Source: Trametes villosa (taxonomy: Eukaryota; Basidiomycota; Agaricomycetes; Polyporales; Polyporaceae). From it: DNA of 64,000 bases. The stretch spans positions 1 through 64,000 of the forward strand of contig PUDQ02000079.1 of assembly GCA_002964805.2 (NCBI GenBank), written 5' to 3'. Below are positions 54,832-64,000 of this stretch, in pieces. The notes under the pieces are model-generated. The model was not told the DNA's origin. It ran no database searches and worked only from the letters and a program-made list of their open reading frames with translations. A program made the position numbers and the translations under genes. Numbering within the stretch: position 1 is the first letter of the stretch; the number at the start of each line of letters is the position of its first letter.

Positions 54832-57800
54832 TCAAGGGCGCCGGGCCTGGTCCCCCTTCGGGTGACCCGCGCGACAGGCACGGAACTCTCGGTCCTCCTC
54901 GTACGAGAAGGACGGGTATGGTACCCCTCTCACACGCATGCATCGGTTCTCGAAGTCGAGGCTAACACCGTGGGCGTTGAGGAAGGGAGTACCGATGATA
55001 CAGTTGTACCGGTCAAGGTTCACGACGTCGAAGTACCGATCCTCCGTGATGCCGCAGATCTCTACTGGCACCCAAGCGCCGTAGCTGATTTTGAATCGGC
55101 TGCCTGCGCACCCCAGTTGAAGAGTCACCTGGTCTTCCAGTATAATCTTCTGGGCCTTGGTCACGTAGGCGAATTCCAGGGAGATGGAATTGGTAGTACT
55201 GCCGGAATCGAACAGCGCGTAAGCCTCGACTGCGTTGATGCGGACCAACCCAGTCAACGTCGGACAAGCCGACTTGTCTCGCCAGGGTTGAATAGACTCT
55301 GATGTGTCTTCCCGCCGGCGCACCGTGCCCGAGTGCTCTAGGCGGCCAGCATGCATCCGGAGTGGTTCTACATCATCGAGCTCGTCCGCTTCCCACATGG
55401 CGTGGGCGCGTTCAACCTCAGAACCGTAGCCGTCCTCGGACTGGCTCCGATACTCTTCCTCCGAATCGTACTCATCACCCCCCCACTTGTCGCCGCTTTC
55501 CGGGGCAACGGTGTCGGGTGCAACCTCGTCGTTCGGGCGTGAGTCTCCGTCCTCATACTCGACCCGCTGAGCATGGAAGCGCGCCCTCGGTTTCTGTCTA
55601 CGAACCTCGCCCTTGCCATACTCCGGGCACGTGGGATCGTTGGCGTAGTGCCCTGCTTGTCCACAACCATAGCATTTGCCCGTCATAGCACTCTCCTTGG
55701 GTTTACCCGGCGTGGTCGGGCGCGGGCCTCGATCATCGCGGGAGACAGTAACCCGAGCGGGATGTTCAGCCGTCGCTGCCTGCGGAGGGCCGAGGCTCCG
55801 GGGCACCGGAGGGGGACGGTCGTCACTCGGCTTAGAGGGATGTCGTTTGCCCTCGCGCCGTGATCCGTGTCCCGACGCCCGGGGCTCTTCCCGGTCGCGG
55901 GATTTGAGGAGCTTCAGAGCTTCCTCAACTTGGCGGGCATGTTGGACAATGTTGTCCAACGACACATACTCCGGACGAACGCCTCGGTGCAGTACCACAT
56001 ACTCATACAGGTCAAGAGGGAGCCCCTTCATGAACCGATGAGCCATGTCGTAATCGGATGGCGGGACCACCATCATGCGCGCGCAGTCGGCCAGTTCCGC
56101 CGCGAACGCATCAACTCCCGACGACGCCCGATACCGAACATTCTCGTAGTCAGTCGTGGCTTGCGCTGCGGAGGTGGCATGCACAAACCGCCGGTGCATG
56201 GCGCAGATGGCTTCCTCAAACGTCGGGCGATACGACACCGTTGAGTGGTCAACCTTCTGGACGAACCAGTCCTCGGCGTCACCGCTCAAGAACATCCTCG
56301 TGAACCGGAGCCGTTCCTCGTCCGTATCGTCTCCACATATGTTGTATGCTCGTAGCCAGCTGAGATACCCATCCAGCCAGCTATAGAACACCTTATGGTC
56401 ATTCTGTCCCCGGTATTTACCCGGGCTTTCGATTTTGGGTTTCTTGGCTCCGTCCGGCAACTTCGGTCGGAGTGTTCCAACCTTGAAGTAGATGTTGTCG
56501 CAGACCTGTCGCAATAGCGCATCCTGATGGTTGGCCGCGCCGGCAGCAACACTCGCTACTACATCCGGGCCTTGTCTGAGCCGCGCGTCGGTAATACCGA
56601 AGGCAGCCGACGGTAATGGGAGGCGCGGATTCATAGGATGCAACTGGGGCGGCCGGAACGCCGCGGAGACTGAGCTCCCCGGTCCATAATGCACCTGAGG
56701 AGAAAATTGGGAGGTCGCAGTGTGCGCCCGGCCTCCCGCAGTCTCAGCCAGTGTCTCGAATCGTACCCGATCCGTCGAGCTCCGGGGGAACTCAGAGGGA
56801 CGACGGGAACTAGGGGCCAGAGCGGGTATCCCCTGCTCTGGGTTCCGTCTCCAAAATCCCGACTCCTGGCGCACCAGATGAGGTGGTGTGTCCCGCTGGT
56901 CCACCAGTCGGTCGTCGTGAGGTAATGCCTCGTGCGTTTGCTGAGCAGGACCGCCCCACTCTTGTCCTATCAGATCAGTGCGCCCTGGGGGATCGAGCAC
57001 TGGCCGAATAGCTCGGGCTAGCGACTGGAGTGGCCGAGTGGAAGACGCCGCCCCAAGTTTGTATCCTATGGGTTCTGACCGTACTGGAGGGTCGGACGCC
57101 GGCCCAACCGATCGGAACGACGGTTGTAGTGGGCGGGCAGGAAGCGCGGCGCGATGCTGCTGCTCCCGTTGGCGTTCCAGGATGTCCCGAGCGTTAGCCA
57201 AGTCGTGGTCAATGTCGCGGAGGGTTCGCGCATTATCATTGAGGACTCGATTGATGCGAGCGTTCATGGCGTTGACCTCGTTGGCGTACTCGAGGACAAA
57301 TGTCTGCCCGCATTTAGCTAGGTCGACCATGTCTTTAGCATTATACATGAGCTCCCGATGCCGCTCTTCCGCCTGGTCCCGCAAGGCAGCCTGCTGGGAT
57401 ATCACTTCTTGAAGCGGGTTGGATGGTTGATCAGTGACGGGTACCTCCGTGTCCGTGGACGTCAGAGGCAGCCGTGTTCGTGGGTGAGGCGACGAGGAGT
57501 CCGCGGGGCGGAAGGGTCCCAATATCCCGTACGTGGCTACTGGTGCCCGTATGGTTGACGCGACCCCCGAGGGGTGTACTCGGAATGGGTCATCATCTAT
57601 GGGGACAGACCGCGTGCGGTCCCCTGACGCATGAGACTGAATGCGCGGTATCGCGTCACCCATCCCTGCAGTCCTGTCGGAGCTTGAGCGAACGCGCGGT
57701 AACGCGTCGTTGCCCATCTCCGGGGTAGGATCTCCGCGCGCAATGCGGTCGGCATGATCCATGGGTAGGGCGCGCGCCGAGCCTAGCGCTGGGTCGCGGC

Positions 57801-57924
57801 CTCCCATATGGGGGTAGGTTTCATCACGGGGAGTAGACGCGAAGTCGTCTTCGGCAGAAGTTCGCGTGCCCATCTGAGACCCAGATCTAGCTGCTGACTC
57901 GCCGTGATGCCAATGTCCTTCCAT
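54832..57924 (-). CDS. Gypsy Gag with zinc knuckle and aspartic protease
   Basis: A 1,030-codon frame from ATG 57924 to TGA 54832. The first ~380 residues are disordered, with a short coiled coil near residues 170-250. The Gag capsid region lies at about 480-700: KVFYSWLDGYLSWLRAYNI, RMFLSGDAEDWFVQKV, FEEAICAMHRRFVHAT and MAHRFMKGLPLDLYEYVV. A zinc knuckle follows (CYGCGQAGHYANDPTC), with six rather than four residues between His and the last Cys. The protease comes near residue 900, with active site ALFDSGSTTNSISLEF and the flap/core segment GCAGSRFKISYGAWVPVEI. The TGA ending it sits in a CCT-TGA context consistent with a CGA codon changed by a CpG transition. Gag would form the particle; the protease would process it. 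Confidence 0.9.
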   Translation of the reverse strand: MEGHWHHGESAARSGSQMGTRTSAEDDFASTPRDETYPHMGGRDPALGSARALPMDHADRIARGDPTPEMGNDALPRVRSSSDRTAGMGDAIPRIQSHASGDRTRSVPIDDDPFRVHPSGVASTIRAPVATYGILGPFRPADSSSPHPRTRLPLTSTDTEVPVTDQPSNPLQEVISQQAALRDQAEERHRELMYNAKDMVDLAKCGQTFVLEYANEVNAMNARINRVLNDNARTLRDIDHDLANARDILERQREQQHRAALPARPLQPSFRSVGPASDPPVRSEPIGYKLGAASSTRPLQSLARAIRPVLDPPGRTDLIGQEWGGPAQQTHEALPHDDRLVDQRDTPPHLVRQESGFWRRNPEQGIPALAPSSRRPSEFPRSSTDRVRFETLAETAGGRAHTATSQFSPQVHYGPGSSVSAAFRPPQLHPMNPRLPLPSAAFGITDARLRQGPDVVASVAAGAANHQDALLRQVCDNIYFKVGTLRPKLPDGAKKPKIESPGKYRGQNDHKVFYSWLDGYLSWLRAYNICGDDTDEERLRFTRMFLSGDAEDWFVQKVDHSTVSYRPTFEEAICAMHRRFVHATSAAQATTDYENVRYRASSGVDAFAAELADCARMMVVPPSDYDMAHRFMKGLPLDLYEYVVLHRGVRPEYVSLDNIVQHARQVEEALKLLKSRDREEPRASGHGSRREGKRHPSKPSDDRPPPVPRSLGPPQAATAEHPARVTVSRDDRGPRPTTPGKPKESAMTGKCYGCGQAGHYANDPTCPEYGKGEVRRQKPRARFHAQRVEYEDGDSRPNDEVAPDTVAPESGDKWGGDEYDSEEEYRSQSEDGYGSEVERAHAMWEADELDDVEPLRMHAGRLEHSGTVRRREDTSESIQPWRDKSACPTLTGLVRINAVEAYALFDSGSTTNSISLEFAYVTKAQKIILEDQVTLQLGCAGSRFKISYGAWVPVEICGITEDRYFDVVNLDRYNCIIGTPFLNAHGVSLDFENRCMRVRGVPYPSFSYEEDREFRACRAGHPKGDQARRP

Positions 57925-57984
57925 TGCAGTCCAATGTGCCGGTTCGCCCTAGTGGGAACAGACACTCTTGAGAGTCAAAAAAAG

Positions 57985-58193
57985 TGTAATATGTACGTGT
58001 CGCCCTAGCACTCGAGAGGTGACTGGTCCAAGCAGTGTAGTATTCGGGTGATAAAGCGATGCCGTACATCAGGGACTGCGGTCGGTATACTACCTACGTA
58101 CTGTATAGTACCAAGCCACGCACGGACCGAGGAGTCGGTACGCGCGGGCGCTAACACGGGCGCTAATCCTCGGTGCGCCGCGGGGGCGTCACA
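57985..58193 (-). repeat. 5' LTR of the Gypsy element
   Basis: 209 bp, differing from the other LTR at four sites, all transitions. The sequence just inside (minus: CTTTTTTTGACTCTCAAGAG) should hold the primer-binding site, but I could not match it to a tRNA; a short ACTCTCAAGAGT palindrome lies there. Confidence 0.92.
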
Positions 58194-58699
58194 CTGTGGC
58201 TGAGAACAAACACAACCAAAGCTGATGGCAGGGACCATTGAATGGTCCAAATATTATGAATCATATGTCATCAGAAAGCTATGAGGGAGTGGAATCTAAT
58301 GGTGTACATATTGGGATATAATACCCACTCTAGCACTCATAAATAGGGCAACAAATGCCCATTAGTACCACAATTCAGCCACATTCAGCTTCTACATCTC
58401 TTATTTCAGTGGAATGTGCACAAACCCCTCTAGTATTATATGCCATTGAATCCAGCTTTTTTACCCCTATTCAATGGGATATGCCACATGTTGCAAGGAT
58501 AGTCACAGGCTGCATGTATGCTCGTGCTGAGCCATTGCTTTTGTGAAATACACGAGATCCAGAAGGAAGGAGGGACATCAATGTAAGCTACAGGTTTGTT
58601 TGGCTTGTGACACACTCCCTTGTATCTCCGGTCCTAGTAGTTTAACTAACATGAAACAAGTCAATGGGATATTGGGCTCAGCTTTCTACATCTATCCCA
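58194..58699 (+). mobile_element. AT-rich TIR-family element, copy 3, right part (after the Gypsy insertion)
   Basis: Starts with the second CTGTG copy, then GCTGAGAACAAAC, and matches copy 1 at about 40800-41120 in the same orientation (CATCAGAAAGCTATG, CACAATTCAGCCACATTCAG). Together with 43504-45382 it rebuilds one continuous repeat. It ends against the left TIR of copy 2. Confidence 0.6.
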
Positions 58700-61600
58700 C
58701 TTGGGGAGAGAGGGCCAATACTGGCATGTCCGATTGATGAGGTGTTGTAGAGTATTTTTATCAGATATAAACACTTCTTGGCACAATTCATAGTTACTGT
58801 AAACATCGCACTATCTGAGTTGGACCACAGAGCACCACTCACAACATCATGTTGATTTGAATCTCCCCGATTTCTGAATTAGCAACACCAGATGATACTC
58901 ACTTGAGACTATTAAGCAAATTTACTGTCCTATGTACTGGACAAGCAGTGTACACAGAGGACTACACTGATTGAGTTGATATGCATGTCAGTTGCAACAA
59001 TTACTTTGTTACGCCATAGCCCTTACAGCATTATTAGCAGCTGATCTAATTTTTCTGTATCCGATTAGAGATATATCCCAGCATTATCCTCTCATGGGTA
59101 AGTACCCTAGCATAGGAGGTCTGTCTCTATTGCCCATATCTTCATATCTCAGAATGCACAATAAACCAACTTGCTTGAAAGCAATACTAGTGTTTGAACA
59201 TTTATTAAGACCAATCACAGCAGCTATGGCATTCACCAACCAATAGTAATTACAAGTCTGAGGTGCTGTCACAGAGCTGGAGTTTGTGTGCATGAGCTGA
59301 CTAAAGCTTCTCCCAATGATGCAGCCTGCTTCCTGGTTGATTATTCTGACCTATCCATTTTCCAAGTGATTCTATGAGCCCTTTCCAACTATAGATATCT
59401 CACATGGGTGTAGCAAAGTGAGGTTAACAGAAGTGTTACATTGTTTAATTGCTTAACATACCAAACAGCCTGAGCTGCAATATACATGCAAGGTAGCTTG
59501 TGAAATTAGTAGCTCTAGTGTATTCATTAACTTTCCTTTCTATCTTTACTATCTGCCACAGCTCATGACTACTTTGATGCAAGGACATTCTCATATATAC
59601 ATTTCATCTGCAAGACCACTTGTGGTAACAGGAGTGAGATATATTGACTTGATCTGTACAGGGGGCGATCCAACACTACTGATATTTATCAGGCCTCTGA
59701 CCATGTTTGGCATGATTGGATAAATATTGAAAAGCTTAATTTGATCACATATAACACTCTGGAGGTTAGTGCATGAAGTACTATGATATTAGCCAGAGAA
59801 ACTGGATGTGACTGAAGTGTGGCACTAATAGGTAATTGCAGCACTGTTAGACAGTGCTGTAGTAGACATCACACCTCACTTTTTACACAGTGAGATCCTA
59901 GTCATAGATGGCTTCCTGCTAACACTTGTTTTATCTCATTTGTACTACCAGTGCCAAACAAGACCAAAGCTGACATCAATGTCCCTCCTTTCCTCTTGCT
60001 ATAATACATTCAACAGCATGTAACACCTCAGCATTTGTCTGCCTAGCACATCACAGAAGGTCTTTCGTTGACTGGGTCATAGTATCATGGTGAAAATGCT
60101 GGGCCAATTGAATATACTATACAGTGCTGTCATTTTAAGCACAATTTAAGCATTTATGCAGCCTGTGATTACCCTTACAGCGAATGGGATATCCCATTAG
60201 ATTGGGATTGAAAAGCAGAATCCAATGGTATATAATACTTGGGGGGTTTGTGCACATTGCACTGAGGTATGAAGCATAGAAGCTGAATGTAGCTGAATTG
60301 TGGCATTAATGGGGAATTGAAGTTCTCACCATGACTGCTATGGTAAATACTACATCATTATTTGTACACCATCGGATTCTAGTCAATCATAGCTTTCTAA
60401 TGACATATGATACATGATATTTGGACTATCCAGTGGCCCAAAATGAAAGCATTTGTACTTGTTTGTTCTCAGCCACAGCTTACATTATTGCCCCCTCCTC
60501 TAGTTCTTTTGGCTACTGCTCCTCCAGTTCTGCTTCAAATGGCATGTGTCATATACTGCTATGAAGGTGCTCCTGAGCTCTACAACATGGGGGTATTGAT
60601 ATGTATTAATGACCATTATGTTGTCTATAATACTTCATTGCAAGGACATATAAACCACTGATTCAGCCTGTACAGCAGTGTACAGTCAATTTGAACTGAC
60701 CAATATAATCTCATTAGATCCCGCTTACGTTTGAAAAGTAGCTAGGGGTGTAATTGTGATACAAGCACCCCTCTGTACCTTTAAACCATTGAAGTGGTAT
60801 TCATACAAGCAGAGAAAAGAGTAAATCACTGTTTATACAGTAGTCTTCTTACTGAATGGTGCATATCTTGGCCTCCATAATACACTAGTGGTTGCCAGAT
60901 TTGGAGAGAAGACCGGAAGGAAACGGTGAGTAGAACAACAGTGGCCAGCCAAACGGGCAGAGAAGGGAACATGTTGGCTTGAGGCAGTCGTCCCGCACTT
61001 CGCACGCAGTTTGCAGCTTGTACGTTTCCTTGCTATGGTCACCAACGGAGCACCTCGCTTGCTGTATGATAGGCCGGTGTGACCAGTTCCAGCGAAAGAT
61101 GTTGTTGTACGTTCCATTACTGTTACGATGTACGATAGGTGACCAGGCTCCTCTTCTCCTGCGCAGAATGGCCGAAACGTGTTGGGAAGTCTTTACTTTG
61201 TACATTAGTCTTGTATGTTGTGTATAGCGATGATCCAACGAATGAAGGGAGCTTGCGACACAGATGTGCGTTTTGGTTGAACACTGCGGCTGGAACCTGC
61301 TCAGCGACACTCAGGAAGGGATACGGATAGGTAGTCCGCAGCGTGGTGCAGCCAAGGACGCAAGTCCGAGGCGGTCGCAACACGGATTCTATTAGCAAGC
61401 CTCCCATTGTCATCCTCTCCTGTTTATCCGCATGCTGCACGCGCAGTTTGTAGTAGTATTCTCTCTTATTCAGCTCGCGTGCACGGCATTGCAGCGCATC
61501 GCAACACCAATGCTCTCTGTCCTGCAGGTTTTTGGCCACAGTGATTCCAGTTTTTGCTCAAAATACAGGTGCAGTATACCATTAGGAAGGCATTCTTGAG

Positions 61601-62575
61601 GGCTATCTAATGGTGGTTTTTAATGCTGACTTGAATCATCACTGCTGCTGGTATGTGATACAAGAGCACTTATAAGCACCCAATGAGAGACAGTGAGCAA
61701 TGTATGGCCCATACCTCCTTCAATTTGTATCTAAAATGCATTTGTTATATACCATCAGGAGGCTGGTTTCAAGCTCTAACTAATTAGGGTACATCCTCTC
61801 ATGGTTATGCACAATTTGATGTCTTATCATTGAACGAGCAGACGGAGAGGCCTTGACTGTAATACTGTGTTGTAAAGACCTCAGTATATGTGAAGATACA
61901 GTGTAAGATGTTGGTACAGTTACCAATCGAGCTGTTGGAGCAAGATCACACCTCAGTGTATTGTGACTGAAGTATGGTGGTGAGGAAAGGCTTCCTAATC
62001 TCAGCGTGGAATGATGTTATGTCACAATTACTGCTGTACTCCTGATATGTAATCAATGTGTATACCCCTTATAGAAGCATTAGTAGCATACCTTGTGGCT
62101 TCAAACAGTGATGGGGAGAGTGATTGCCCGTGCTGTGTCACCTAGGGTTACACAGGCGCCCAGCAGTGAGCATTAGAGCAAGGTTAGCAAGCAGTCAGGG
62201 TGGCTGTGTGCATGATCTAGTCTCTAACCCTAGAGTTTCTAATGGACTGTGACCCTAACCCCAAGTTTGTATGTGGAAGTTCTATAGGGCGCTTGGTTCA
62301 AATCTAAGGTCAGTTTAGCTGAGTCTCAAAATATTTTTCCCACGGGGTCGACTTTCCGTGACGCGAGTTGGCAGGAAGCTCACCCCATAAGAAACGATTT
62401 CTTTGTTCCTTATCAATCGTAACATGATGTTGTGAGTGGTGCTCTGTGGTCCAATTCAGATAGTGCAATGTTTACAGTAACTATTAATTGTGCCAAGAAG
62501 TGTTTATATCTGATAAAAATACTCTACAACACCTCATCAATCGGATATGCCAGTATTGGCCCTCTCCCCCCCAAG
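58700..62575 (+). mobile_element. AT-rich non-coding TIR element, copy 2 (3.9 kb) with a GC-richer internal insert
   Basis: Inverted terminal repeats of about 155 bp (58700-58854 and 62421-62575) start CTTGGGG.GAGAGGGCC and stay alike through AGTGTTTATATCTGAT and the CCACAGAGCACCACTC block. The interior shares long blocks with copies 1 and 3 and encodes nothing obvious. Between the shared flanks TACACTAGTGG (~60890) and TTTGGCCACAGTG (~61529) it has about 640 bp of GC-richer DNA that replaces a different 240-bp stretch of copy 1. Its right end cuts into an F-box-like gene. No target duplication was seen. Confidence 0.7.
60891..61528 (-). other. GC-richer captured segment inside TIR element copy 2
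   Basis: This block is clearly richer in G+C than the surrounding element. It has a minus-strand open frame of 138 codons (61539-61123; NLQDREHWCCDALQCRAREL, RMTMGGLLIESVLRPPRTC) and an overlapping one of 141 codons. Neither has a family I recognise. The composition and precise edges against repeat copies suggest a captured host fragment, possibly with an intron. Confidence 0.45.
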
Positions 62576-64000
62576 TTGACACACGCAACCCAGAAAGGAG
62601 AGGGGGTTGCAGATGCATGGCGGGACCAATCGTGGAACACGCGGGCTGGGTCGTTGAACTCAGAGACCGTCACAGACAGCACCAAGCCCATGACGGGATC
62701 CAAAAGCCCAAGAAGCCAGGCAATTGAGAGCACTGAATCAGTGACGGCCAGAGTGCGAAGGAGTGGGAGTTGGATTATAAGGTGGACTGGGTTCAAATCA
62801 TCCAGAGATATCGGCTGGCGGGGGAGAATGTGGATGAGGGAGATACGCTTGAGCAAGGGCATTCTCGGCAAGGCCACGGCGCAAGCCATGAAAGTGTTTG
62901 GGTGGGGGCTAACCAAGTCATTGCGGTCAGTGTGTACCGTGAGCGACTGCATGACTGGACCCAAGAAGCTGCTGGACCAGTGCACACTGAGATGGTGGAT
63001 ATATGCATGCGCAAGGTTCGGGGTGTGCCCCTCGAACAGCCTTGGGCTTAAGGTGCTCAGAAAGCCTGCAGGGTGGATGCCAAGAACAGACAAGCTGAGG
63101 AGTTCCAGAGCAGGTATCGTGAACCCATGAGAATGGGTTTTGATGAGGTAGGCATCCCCGGCGAGAATGAGCTAATCTGCAGATTGACTTGCTCAATCAG
63201 TGTTACATCCCGTGCACTACCTCCGAAGGTTCAGACTTCATGTCCACTTACCTACTCCACTCCTTATCTATGGTATTGACTCGGAAGACGAAGACAATAG
63301 CTTATTATATTCAGACTTTCCCCTTTCGGACTTCCTTCCTTTTACGTTGTTCCTTATTGTTTTTCCAGGACAATTAGATTACTTCTATAAATATGGCCTG
63401 GATGTAGACTATTCCTCAGTTCATATATCTCGTTGTAAAGTGTCTTATCCGCACTCAATCTACTTCCTCCGCACTCCTTCCTTGTTGTCCAAACTCCTCC
63501 GCTTGTCCGCTCGTCTAACCTCTGACCTCTGACCCCTGCCCGTACCCTTGTCCGAAGTCAAGGACCCAACTTAGACTTGAGGTGTTGCTAAAAGTCTCGC
63601 CAAAGTTCTTACCCTTGCGCGTTCGTCCCCAGTCCAGGTCCAACCCGACCCCCGACTCCGACCTCCGATCCCCGACCTCTGACCTCTGAGGTCTGACCCC
63701 GAAGTCCGACCCCGACTCGGTCCCCCATGCCACACGGTCATAACAATCAGCTGCATTGGGTAGTGTCTTGAGCTCATTTCAAGGAGCCTGAGCCGGAGGG
63801 GTATGTGGGCAGTGAGCGCGTCGTTGATACACTTCCACCACTTCGGCAATGTGATGGTGATCATTGATGTAGGCACAGAAGAGGGGGCTGTTCAGCGCTA
63901 CAGATCTCCATCTTCAACAGACCTGAGTAACCGCAAGCCAAGGTTGGCTGGGTCGAGTGCCAGCCAGGGAAACATGCAATTGGTTCTCTTCACCCATTGT
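62576..64000 (-). pseudogene. F-box/LRR-like gene, interrupted by a solo LTR and truncated by a TIR element
   Basis: On the minus strand, the segment 63876-63751 encodes ITLPKWWKCINDALTAHIPL and RLRLLEMSSRHYPMQLI, typical of the region after the F-box in Agaricomycete F-box proteins. After the solo LTR, 63090-62576 encodes LSTLSPRLFEGHTPNLAHAY, then VHWSSSFLGPVMQSLTVHTD and LLKRISLIHILPRQPISLDD, matching the leucine-rich part. The TIR element at 62575 removes the C-terminus, and the N-terminus runs off the window. Frames across the LTR site would need an intron to join. F-box proteins recruit substrates to SCF ubiquitin ligases; this copy is broken. Confidence 0.6.
63201..63745 (+). repeat. 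Solo LTR, 545 bp, with 5-bp target duplication ATCAG
   Basis: Starts TGTTACATCC and ends GGTCATAACA, so the ends are TGTTA/TAACA inverted. The direct duplication ATCAG is at 63196-63200 and 63746-63750. It carries a TATA-like CTATAAATA at ~63385. The first ~230 bp match the LTR at 35086. The right half has a run of CTGACCTCTGACC-type repeats (63520-63710). No internal retrotransposon sequence is attached, as expected after LTR-LTR recombination. Confidence 0.88.

Larger units (their letters stand above)
45383..58193 (-). mobile_element. Ty3/Gypsy chromodomain LTR retrotransposon, 12.8 kb, with third ORF and nested insertion
   Basis: Two 209-bp LTRs (45383-45591 and 57985-58193) differ at four positions and have TG..CA ends on the coding strand. 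A perfect 5-bp duplication CTGTG flanks the element (45378-45382 and 58194-58198). In the minus direction the order is 5' LTR, gag-protease, pol (RT, RNase H, integrase, chromodomain), a third ORF of 878 codons, a polypurine tract (opposite 45592-45606) and the 3' LTR. A 2.5-kb fold-back element splits gag from pol. Ninety-eight percent LTR identity indicates a fairly young insertion, yet several lesions make it non-functional. Confidence 0.93.

Noticed and set aside
37351..62575. RIP (CpA to TpA) as the cause of AT-richness
   Set aside because: Cannot be scored without alignment counts, and the visible changes in the Gypsy LTRs favour CpG sites instead.

Overview
The window looks like a contig from a filamentous basidiomycete, most likely Agaricomycetes. 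The signs are dense 42-60 nt introns with GT..AG ends and CTAAC/CTGAC branch sites, KDZ and Plavaka DNA transposases, a fungal Flc/TRP membrane protein, and chromodomain Ty3/Gypsy and AT-rich repeats packed around ordinary housekeeping genes. No species call is made.

Layout. (1) 1-13.3 kb: a KDZ transposase gene on the minus strand, cut by the left edge, faces four co-directional intron-rich plus-strand genes of unknown function (one HMG-box-like, one with a zinc-ribbon-like cysteine set, two with SUMO-interaction-like motifs). (2) 13.78-22.16 kb: a complete-looking Plavaka element with 35-bp imperfect TIRs, a minus-strand transposase and a divergent accessory gene encoding a protein with an acidic block and a basic repeat block. 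(3) 22.2-26.2 kb: gene-poor DNA with a tRNA-like sequence and a 568-bp hAT-type MITE with a perfect 8-bp TSD. (4) 27-33.7 kb: the cellular gene island: an Flc/Pkd2-type TRP-like membrane protein, mitochondrial ATP synthase OSCP (ATP5) and a class II histone deacetylase (HDA1 type) with a C-terminal Arb2-like region.

(5) 33.8-64 kb: an AT-rich repeat domain. It holds at least three copies of a non-coding element with TIRs beginning CTTGG, two of which carry unrelated GC-richer inserts. A small Cys-rich gene lies between copies. A 12.8-kb chromodomain Gypsy retrotransposon (209-bp LTRs, CTGTG TSD) has a third ORF after pol and is itself split by a 2.5-kb fold-back element made of nested hairpins. 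There are LTR fragments, a SINE-like tRNA-derived sequence, and an F-box-like gene broken by a solo LTR (545 bp, ATCAG TSD).

How it fits together: the 27-33.7 kb genes are the only ones with clear cellular roles. Everything else is transposons, their cargo or debris. The Gypsy element carries several lesions explained by CpG transitions, which suggests cytosine methylation in this domain. The best candidates for undescribed biology are the KDZ-linked gene cassette, the third ORF of the Gypsy element, the nested fold-back element, and the non-coding TIR family that picks up foreign segments.
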